From Paenibacillus sp. LHD-38 (GTDB lineage: Bacteria; Bacillota; Bacilli; Paenibacillales; Paenibacillaceae): a DNA stretch of 64,000 nt. The stretch spans positions 124,001-188,000 of the forward strand of contig NZ_JAVIFU010000010.1 in NCBI RefSeq assembly GCF_031157315.1. The letters are read 5' to 3'. The stretch's first letter is position 1. Each line of letters opens with the position of its first letter. Positions 57,699 to 64,000 of the stretch are shown here, in pieces. The notes beneath the pieces were generated by a model. It had not been told where the DNA came from, ran no database searches, and saw only the letters and a list, made by a program, of their open reading frames with translations. The translations under genes were made by a program, and so were the position numbers.

Positions 57699-59450
57699 TT
57701 ATTCGTCCTGCAATTCCTGCGTGAAAAAGACGGAGCTCATCGACTTCATCTTCTCTTTGATGCCGCAAACCTCGTCAATCAGCTTGACGTTCTTGCTTAC
57801 TGTTGCGATCGAAGTCCCGTACCGAAGCGAAACCTCATGGTACGAAATGGATCTCCGATGCATCTTAGCTGTCAAATATTCTAACGCAGCTGCCCAGCCC
57901 TCAGGCTTTGCCAGCTTCGGAACGTCCGGGTATACGCGTGACAAGAACTCTACCCATAAAGTCATCAAATCATGCTGCTGGACCAAGTCGTATTGCTTGC
58001 TCATGCGACCGAGCGCCGTTTCAACAACATCCTGCCATTTTTCCTCCCACACAGGAAGCCTCGAAGGAACACGATTCGGTTCGATTACCGTTTCTTTCCC
58101 TTCAAGCACGATATGCAGCGGCTCTTGAACACCCATCGTACGAAGCACGAAGATTGCAATCCGCTTTAAGTAGTCATCCTCATCGCGCTCCATCAAAAAC
58201 GATTGCAGCACGTCCTTTACCTCGCTGTCGGCAATCATGCCTAAAGCCTGGATAACCTGCAGCTTCGTATGCTGGTCGCCATGGCGCAGCGCCCAGAAAA
58301 ATGAGGAACGAACAAGCGGATCACGCTTGAGATGGTCGGGAATGCCGTCCGAGGACTTCTCCCAGAGCTTGAACTGCTCTTCAAACGGCAGATGGTAATG
58401 GTAGCTGATGGATGCCGTCTGCTCCCCGCTGCGAACGAGCTCAAGCTGCTCCATATAATAATGAGGAATGCCCGATTTCGGATCGAGCTTTATCGTTTGC
58501 TTCCACAGCCGCTCTGCTTCCTGCAAACGTCCGATATTGCAAGCGGCGACAGCGGCATAATGATACAAACTAGGATCCTGCGTAAGCTCGGAGTCTTTGA
58601 GAAGCCTAATAAAATGCTTATAAGCAGCACCATGCTCTCCTAAGATGCCCATAGTTGTTGCCAGTTTAAACACATGCTCCTGATGGAACGGCACGGTCTT
58701 CGCAAGCAGCTCTACAAGCGGCTGCAGGCTTTGCTCGTCATTCTTGTGCTGATAGAAAATAGCAAGATTGCAAAGCGCATGCAGGTTGCCCGATTCAAGC
58801 TCAAGCACCTCATGAATGGTATCCATCGCCTTTTCGAACATGCCCATATAATAATAGGCCAACGCCAAATTATTGCGCGCAGCGAGAAAATCCGGCTGAC
58901 CTTCAATAATTTTTTCTAAAATGCGCACAGCCTCCGTGAATTTGCCTTCTTCCAGCAAGGTGCGAGCCAAGTCATGCTCGACCATGCCCTCGCGCGATTT
59001 AATATTCGTCAGACGCGTAGGACGCTCAAGCTCGTAATGCAGAAGATCCATCATATCCTCCGCTTCATCAAGAAACTGCCCTTCCGAATCCTCTTCTAAA
59101 TATCGAATAAGCGAGCCCTCAGCCGCTTCATATTGCTCCATATTAGCAAAATTGTTCGCCATGTAGAAATGGCATTCCGTCATCGTCGGATCAAGCTCTT
59201 TCACAATCCAGCCTAAAATCCGATTCGACTCCTCATAATTGCCCATTTCAGAAAGAATGCCGGCCATATTGCAATGGTTTACCGGATTTTCCGGCTCGTA
59301 TTCCACGGCGCGACGAAAATATTTAAGTGCCTTGTCATAATGGAATCGATCTAGTGACCGAACCGCACGCTCGAAAAAAAACGTCGCGTCCCATTGAACC
59401 GGTATGACTTTCGTCTGTTGATCTACGGCAACACGTTTCTTCTCTTTCAC
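57699..59450 (-). CDS. TPR-repeat protein with C-terminal helix-turn-helix
   Basis: A 583-residue soluble protein from a GTG at 59450 (GGGAGG before it). An array of tetratricopeptide repeats fills about 25-330 (ALKYFRRAVEYEPENPVNHCNMAGIL; AARNNLALAYYYMGMFEKAMDTI). A helical HEAT-like stretch lies at about 370-480. A putative helix-turn-helix (YHEVSLRYGTSIATVSKNVKLIDEV) ends the protein. It lies 21 bp before trxB on the same strand. The function is unknown; TPR arrays bind proteins and the end might bind DNA. Confidence 0.8.
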   Translation of the reverse strand: MKEKKRVAVDQQTKVIPVQWDATFFFERAVRSLDRFHYDKALKYFRRAVEYEPENPVNHCNMAGILSEMGNYEESNRILGWIVKELDPTMTECHFYMANNFANMEQYEAAEGSLIRYLEEDSEGQFLDEAEDMMDLLHYELERPTRLTNIKSREGMVEHDLARTLLEEGKFTEAVRILEKIIEGQPDFLAARNNLALAYYYMGMFEKAMDTIHEVLELESGNLHALCNLAIFYQHKNDEQSLQPLVELLAKTVPFHQEHVFKLATTMGILGEHGAAYKHFIRLLKDSELTQDPSLYHYAAVAACNIGRLQEAERLWKQTIKLDPKSGIPHYYMEQLELVRSGEQTASISYHYHLPFEEQFKLWEKSSDGIPDHLKRDPLVRSSFFWALRHGDQHTKLQVIQALGMIADSEVKDVLQSFLMERDEDDYLKRIAIFVLRTMGVQEPLHIVLEGKETVIEPNRVPSRLPVWEEKWQDVVETALGRMSKQYDLVQQHDLMTLWVEFLSRVYPDVPKLAKPEGWAAALEYLTAKMHRRSISYHEVSLRYGTSIATVSKNVKLIDEVCGIKEKMKSMSSVFFTQELQDE

Positions 59451-59615
59451 TGGCAAGGCACCTCCCGTTACTTCCGATTTTCTACGATTATACCATAGCC
59501 ATACACTCGAGAACATGAAAGAATATGTGGCAAAATCGCGGACAGCAAATACGCCGCCCGCGATTTCCCGCGTCATTGCTATTCAATTCGTGTGCTCAGC
59601 ATTCAGAACGAACGC

Positions 59616-60566
59616 TTATACGCCATTGCTTTTGAACAAGGTACTGATGGATCCGCCCTCCAAAATGATCCGCGTTGCTTCTGCAAGCAGAGGGGCAACG
59701 GAAAGCACTTTGAAGCGTTCCGGCGTTGATTCCGGTAAGCTGATTGAGTCTGTAACGATGACTTCTTTAATATTTGGATGATCCAAACGCTCAATGGCCG
59801 AGCCGGAGAATAACGGGTGCGTCGCGCATACATATACATCCTCTGCGCCGCGCTCCTTCAAGCCCTCCACAACGTTTACAATCGTAGAGCCCGTATCGAT
59901 CAGATCCTCAATAATGATTGGCGTCTGACCTTCGACATCCCCGATAACGTGTGTGATAACCGATTCATTGTGCGCAGGGCGTTTCTTGATCATAATCGCA
60001 AACGATGTATCCAAGTAGTTAGCCAGCTTCTCGGCAGTTGAAGCACGTCCTGCATCCGGCGAGACAACAACCGGGTTCTTGATGTTTTTTGACTTCAAAT
60101 AATCGCTGATAAGATCAAGCGCAGTCATATGATCGACCGGAATATTGAAGAAGCCTTGAATAGCTGGAGCATGTAGGTCGATTGTGATTACGCGGTTCGC
60201 TCCAACAGTCGTGAGCACATCCGCCAGCATTTTCGCTGAGATCGGCTCCCGTGGTGCTGCTTTGCGTTCCTGACGCGCATAACCGTAGTACGGCATGATG
60301 ATGTTGACCGTTCTCGCGGATGCACGTTTCGCCGCATCAATCATAACGAGCAATTCGACAAAATGCTCGTTGATCGGATGCGAGAATGATTGTACGAGAA
60401 AAACGTCGCAATTCCGAATCGTTTCCTCATAATGCACGTAAATCTCACCGCTTTTGAAACGGGACATCTTGATCGCGCCTAGCGTCAGACCAAGCTCTGC
60501 ACTGATTTTCTGAGCCAATACCGGATTAGACGAACCCGAAAAAATACGCACCTTGTCGCTTAACAT
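59616..60566 (-). CDS. prs: Ribose-phosphate pyrophosphokinase
   Basis: A 316-residue class I PRPP synthetase: FSGSSNPVLAQKI, the ATP loop KSGEIYVHYEE, YYGYARQERK (flexible loop), DLHAPAIQGFFNIPVDH, and the PRPP motif IIIEDLIDTGSTI. It supplies PRPP for nucleotide, histidine and tryptophan synthesis. The start is the ATG at 60566 with AGGAGG. It directly follows the histidine gene cluster, for which PRPP is the first substrate; it may be a second prs copy besides the usual one beside glmU, which is not in this window. Confidence 0.95.
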   Translation of the reverse strand: MLSDKVRIFSGSSNPVLAQKISAELGLTLGAIKMSRFKSGEIYVHYEETIRNCDVFLVQSFSHPINEHFVELLVMIDAAKRASARTVNIIMPYYGYARQERKAAPREPISAKMLADVLTTVGANRVITIDLHAPAIQGFFNIPVDHMTALDLISDYLKSKNIKNPVVVSPDAGRASTAEKLANYLDTSFAIMIKKRPAHNESVITHVIGDVEGQTPIIIEDLIDTGSTIVNVVEGLKERGAEDVYVCATHPLFSGSAIERLDHPNIKEVIVTDSISLPESTPERFKVLSVAPLLAEATRIILEGGSISTLFKSNGV

Positions 60567-60681
60567 GATACCCTCCTGAGCGTTAAAACCAATTAATTTT
60601 ACGGAACTAGTACTCGTCCTTGTCGGATCATTCGACAAAGCTTGTTTGATCTTCTATATTATACATGTAATTTACGATATT

Positions 60682-61488
60682 TCAAAAATCAATCATCACT
60701 AATTTTCGACAATTAAATGTCGCCAGCTGCGTGAATCCCACTTCTTTAAGCACAGCATACGCTTGATCCAAGTATTGACCTAGTCTTTCCGGCTGGTGGG
60801 CATCCGATCCAACGGTCAGCGGAATGCCCAAATCCCTTGCGTATTCCAGCATTCTGCGGCTTGGAAACATCTCGGCGGCAGGCGTACGGAGGCCGGAAGC
60901 GTTGAGTTCAATGGCGAGGCCGTGACGCTTAACCGCTTCAAGCGCAGCATTCTCCAAATGGTTGACATCGCCTTCTGGCTGGAAGCCAAATCGCTTGATC
61001 ACGTCAATATGGCCAATGTAGTCATAAAAGCCGGTTGCAGCCGCTTTTCCAATAGCATCGTAATATTGCTCATAAACCGCCATGCGGTCGCGGCCTTCCC
61101 AGCCCGCCGTTTGCCTGAAATCGGTAATATCCCATTCGCCTAAGAAATGAACGGAGCCAATCACGTAGTCCCATGGATAAGCTTTCACGATGGCTTCGAT
61201 TTTCTCCTCGCAGCCTTCGATATAATCGCCCTCCAGACCTACGCGAATGTCAATCTGCCCTTTGTACTTTTCCTTGAGCATGAGGCATTCCTCTACATAA
61301 CGGGGAAGCTCATCCATAGGCATCGCCATCTCCGGGTAGTATGTGGCTGGATCAACATGCAGCAGCGGCATATGATCGGAAAGGCCGAGCTGCACGAGTC
61401 CGATCTCAATTCCCTTCCGTACGTATTCCTCCAGCTCGCCGACCGCATGGCCGCAGCGAGCGTGATGGGTATGGTAATCGATAAACAT
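60682..61488 (-). CDS. hisJ: Histidinol-phosphatase of the PHP family
   Basis: A 268-residue PHP-domain phosphatase that removes phosphate from L-histidinol phosphate. Metal ligands: YHTHHARCGH at the N-terminus, LGLSDHMPL, VGLEGDYIEG, YVIGSVHFLG, and VGSDAHQPE near the end. It is 45 bp after hisIE on the same strand, which supports the histidine role over other PHP substrates. Confidence 0.92.
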   Translation of the reverse strand: MFIDYHTHHARCGHAVGELEEYVRKGIEIGLVQLGLSDHMPLLHVDPATYYPEMAMPMDELPRYVEECLMLKEKYKGQIDIRVGLEGDYIEGCEEKIEAIVKAYPWDYVIGSVHFLGEWDITDFRQTAGWEGRDRMAVYEQYYDAIGKAAATGFYDYIGHIDVIKRFGFQPEGDVNHLENAALEAVKRHGLAIELNASGLRTPAAEMFPSRRMLEYARDLGIPLTVGSDAHQPERLGQYLDQAYAVLKEVGFTQLATFNCRKLVMIDF

Positions 61489-61533
61489 GTGCGTACCGGC
61501 CTTTCTATTGTGAATTTTGAGATAAGCGATGAC

Positions 61534-62226
61534 CTATCTCATTTTATTGGTGGTTGGTTTCCCATGACGGCTGTTGATTTCGCTTATCACGTCATCGAAA
61601 GGCAGCCCTCTCTCGCGTAGCAGTACCATTAGGTGGAAAATTAAATCGCCGGTCTCGCTGCGAAGCTCGTCATTATCTTTGTTTTTAGCTGCAATAATGA
61701 CCTCGGACGCTTCCTCGCCAACTTTTTTCAATATTTTATCCACGCCTTTGTCGAACAGATACGACGTATAAGACCCCTCAGGGCGCTCTGCGTAACGTTC
61801 TGCGATAACGCTCTCCAGCTGCCCGAGCGTTGCGAAGCGATCAGCAGACGTTGGTGCAGCCGCTGAGGATACATTTTCGTTTCCGCTCACTTCAACCGCA
61901 TTGAAGAAGCAGCTGTAACGGCCTGTATGGCAAGCAGGTCCCTTTTGCTCCACCTTGACGAGAAGCGTGTCCCCGTCGCAATCATAGGCCAATGAAACGA
62001 TGCGCTGCGTATGGCCGCTTGTCGCGCCTTTATTCCACAGCTCATTTCGTGAGCGGCTCCAGAACCAGGTCACACCCGACTCCACGGTAAGCTGCAGCGA
62101 TTCCTTATTCATATAAGCCATCATAAGCACTTCTTTGCTTTGCGCATCCTGCACAACGGCAGGAACGAGCCCCGCGTTGTCCCATTTGATTTTCGAGATA
62201 AGCCCGCTCTGGTTGTTTTCCGTCAT
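61534..62226 (-). CDS. hisIE: Bifunctional phosphoribosyl-AMP cyclohydrolase / phosphoribosyl-ATP pyrophosphatase
   Basis: A 230-residue fusion. The HisI part (about 1-110) has metal-binding Cys/His in [13 protein letters not shown] and [13 protein letters not shown]. The HisE part (about 125-225) has the helical [14 protein letters not shown] and [13 protein letters not shown] motifs. It catalyses steps 2 and 3 of histidine biosynthesis. Its ATG overlaps the hisF stop by 4 bp. Confidence 0.95.
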   Translation of the reverse strand: MTENNQSGLISKIKWDNAGLVPAVVQDAQSKEVLMMAYMNKESLQLTVESGVTWFWSRSRNELWNKGATSGHTQRIVSLAYDCDGDTLLVKVEQKGPACHTGRYSCFFNAVEVSGNENVSSAAAPTSADRFATLGQLESVIAERYAERPEGSYTSYLFDKGVDKILKKVGEEASEVIIAAKNKDNDELRSETGDLIFHLMVLLRERGLPFDDVISEINSRHGKPTTNKMR

Positions 62227-62981
62227 CGTACCTCTACTCCCTTCAACCGCAAATCGTCCTTCACTTCCCGGATCGTCATTTCTTTATAGTGAAAAATAGT
62301 CGCAGCCAGCGCCGCATCCGCATGGGCCTGCTGAAACACATCGTTAAAGTGCTCGATTCTTCCTGCTCCGCCCGAAGCGATTACCGGGATGCCCAGCGAG
62401 TCAGAAACGGCCTGCGTAAGCTTAATATCGAAGCCGTCCTTCGTTCCGTCCGCATCCATGCTCGTCAGCAAAATTTCCCCAGCGCCGAGACGCTCCACTT
62501 CACGCGCCCACTCCAGCGCCTTTATGCCCGTCGTCTTGCGGCCGCCGTGCGTATAAACCTCCCACTCACCCCACTCTGCGTTGAACTTGGCATCAATGGC
62601 CACCACGATGCACTGCGATCCGAACTTGCGTGAGCCTTCCTGCACGAGCGTTGGATTCAATACCGCCGCCGTATTAATGCCGATTTTGTCCGCGCCGGCG
62701 CGAAGCAGCCGCTTCATGTCATCCACATGGGAAATGCCGCCGCCTACCGTAAACGGAATTGTAATTTCGCCTGCCGTCCGTTTGACAACCTCTATCATCG
62801 TTGCGCGCCCCTCGACCGAAGCCGAAATGTCCAGAAATACCAGCTCATCCGCGCCCTCCTGGTCATAGGTAGCCGCAAGTTCGACGGGGTCGCCTGCATC
62901 GCGCAGGTTTACGAAATTCACGCCTTTCACAACGCGGCCGTCCTTTACGTCAAGGCACGGAATAATACGTTTTGCCAGCAT
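62223..62981 (-). CDS. hisF: Imidazole glycerol phosphate synthase, cyclase subunit HisF
   Basis: A 252-residue TIM barrel with the catalytic Asp in [14 protein letters not shown] and another in [10 protein letters not shown]; phosphate loops VGGGI and ASGGAG are present. It joins with HisH to form imidazole glycerol phosphate and AICAR, and it overlaps hisIE by 4 bp. About 110 bp separate it from hisH. Confidence 0.96.
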   Translation of the reverse strand: MLAKRIIPCLDVKDGRVVKGVNFVNLRDAGDPVELAATYDQEGADELVFLDISASVEGRATMIEVVKRTAGEITIPFTVGGGISHVDDMKRLLRAGADKIGINTAAVLNPTLVQEGSRKFGSQCIVVAIDAKFNAEWGEWEVYTHGGRKTTGIKALEWAREVERLGAGEILLTSMDADGTKDGFDIKLTQAVSDSLGIPVIASGGAGRIEHFNDVFQQAHADAALAATIFHYKEMTIREVKDDLRLKGVEVR

Positions 62982-63089
62982 GTTTCCCTCTCCTTATTGC
63001 CCGTTAGCCGAGCTCGGTCTATTGTCTGCTATACAAGCGTAAACGGCTGACGCCGTCTTTAGTTTATACTTTCTTATATTTAAAAAAAG

Positions 63090-63707
63090 CTAAGCTTGCT
63101 TATTTTTGGTAAGCGCCAGGAAACTGCCAAGCAGCTGCATGCCCAGATCCCCGCTTTTTTCCGGATGGAACTGCATGCCGTATACGTTCCCGCGTCCGAC
63201 GATCGCCGTCACCTGCTGGTGATAATCGGTCGTCGCAAGCAGGTCGGAGGCTTGCTCCGGCTTCGCATGGAAAGAATGCACGAAATACACATGTCCCTCG
63301 GTCAAACCGCTGAACAGCGGCGACTGCTCCTGCAGGAACGACAGCTTATTCCAGCCCATATGCGGAATTTTGTAATCACCGGCGAAACGGACCACTTTGC
63401 CTGGGAGCAGGTTCAGACCTTTGTTCGTGCCGTACTCCTCGCTTTCCGTAAAAAGCAGCTGCATGCCAAGGCATATGCCCAGTATGGGCTTGCCGGAGGC
63501 CGCATAGGCTTTGGCTACCTCATCCAGCTTCGTTTCGCGCAGGTTTTGCATTGCATCACCAAAAGCGCCGACGCCGGGCAGGATCGCTCCGTCCGCAGCT
63601 GCAATCGTCTGCGGATCATCGGTAATGACCGCCTCGTAGCCAAGCCGCTCCACAGCTTTGCTTACGCTGTGCAGGTTGCCCATGCCGTAATCGATGATTG
63701 CGATCAT
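63090..63707 (-). CDS. hisH: Imidazole glycerol phosphate synthase, glutamine amidotransferase subunit HisH
   Basis: A 205-residue class I glutaminase: IDYGMGNLHSV, nucleophile Cys in ILGICLGMQL, and the His-Glu pair in GMQFHPEKSG. It supplies ammonia to HisF. The start is the ATG at 63707, one base after the hisB stop; a longer in-frame extension overlaps hisB and is not used. Confidence 0.96.
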   Translation of the reverse strand: MIAIIDYGMGNLHSVSKAVERLGYEAVITDDPQTIAAADGAILPGVGAFGDAMQNLRETKLDEVAKAYAASGKPILGICLGMQLLFTESEEYGTNKGLNLLPGKVVRFAGDYKIPHMGWNKLSFLQEQSPLFSGLTEGHVYFVHSFHAKPEQASDLLATTDYHQQVTAIVGRGNVYGMQFHPEKSGDLGMQLLGSFLALTKNKQA

Positions 63708-63708
63708 G

Positions 63709-64000
63709 CTACAGCACTCCTTTCGTCGAAGGCACTCCTTGTACGCGAGGATCAATGCTCGTTGCTTCGTCCAGTGCACGTCCAAGCGCCTTGAACACCG
63801 CCTCAATCATGTGATGCGTGTTTTTGCCATAGTGTACGATTACATGAAGCGTGATGCGCGACTCCAGCGCCAGCTTCCACAGAAACTCGTGAACAAGCTC
63901 CGTCGAGAAGCTGCCTACTTGCGCGGATGGATATTCAGCGCGGTATTCGAAATGCGGACGGTTGCTGACATCGATGATGACCTGCGCAAGCGCCTCATCC
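63709..64000 (-). CDS. hisB: Imidazoleglycerol-phosphate dehydratase, C-terminal part (runs off the window)
   Basis: About 96 codons read from the window end to a TAG at 63711-63709. IDVSNRPHFEY, LESRITLHV, YGKNTHHMIEAVFKALG and the end KGVL match HisB, which makes imidazole acetol phosphate. The N-terminus lies outside the window. It is upstream of hisH in the operon. Confidence 0.93.
   Translation of the reverse strand, partial: DEALAQVIIDVSNRPHFEYRAEYPSAQVGSFSTELVHEFLWKLALESRITLHVIVHYGKNTHHMIEAVFKALGRALDEATSIDPRVQGVPSTKGVL

Noticed and set aside
63096..63794. 232-codon open frame antisense to hisH
   Set aside because: Fully overlaps hisH and its upstream region, with no recognisable domain.

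Overview
The window reads as chromosomal DNA of a Paenibacillus-like (Paenibacillaceae, Firmicutes) bacterium. The reasons are gene content and order: a cggR-gap-pgk-tpi-gpmI-eno-secG-rnr-smpB-ssrA run, a trxB-rapZ-yvcK-whiA-HPr run, a CtsR box at clpP, a YesMN-type regulator pair driving a carbohydrate ABC transporter, and a very large GH10 xylanase carrying S-layer homology repeats. No database was searched; the taxonomic call is inference.

Layout. 1-8.6 kb: carbohydrate locus on the minus strand (sensor kinase, response regulator, binding lipoprotein, two permeases, glycosidase), with a sugar isomerase-like gene converging on it and a cre-like site before the binding-protein gene. 8.7-13.3 kb: a Mur ligase-like gene divergent from a CapA-like phosphoesterase, a DUF4386 membrane protein and an MFS exporter. 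13.6-15.4 kb: a solitary primase-like gene and an HD phosphohydrolase. 15.7-19.7 kb: secreted, wall-anchored xylanase.

19.8-36.7 kb is an accessory island at the 3' end of ssrA (tmRNA). The intact ssrA is at 36607-36971, and at least five truncated copies of its 3' end (with or without its terminator) are strung through the island in the same orientation at about 19.86, 21.15, 23.79, 34.80 and 35.67 kb. Between them lie a copper-amine-oxidase-N-type stalk protein, a SWIM zinc-finger protein, an AbrB-Doc toxin-antitoxin pair, a DUF3800 protein, a complete Wadjet (JetABCD) anti-plasmid operon that I assign to type II, an eroded IS1595-like transposase, a frameshifted serine-recombinase remnant and a second AbrB-Doc pair. 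The last is in a 939-bp unit bounded by perfect 89-bp ssrA repeats. This is the most notable structure in the window: successive integrations (or cassette exchange) into one tmRNA gene that built a defence island.

37.2-51 kb is core: smpB, cutC, a cold-shock gene, rnr (RNase R with a roughly 270-residue Gly/Arg/Lys tail), secG, an isomerase-like gene, and the glycolytic operon under CggR. A tRNA-Arg(CCG) and CtsR-controlled clpP follow. 52-64 kb, minus strand: an HPr-family gene at the crh position but with His15, whiA, yvcK, rapZ (with a 40-bp hairpin repeat in triplicate before it), a ROK glucokinase, trxB, a TPR protein, a PRPP synthetase, a PHP histidinol phosphatase, hisIE, hisF, hisH and the C-terminal part of hisB, which runs off the window end.
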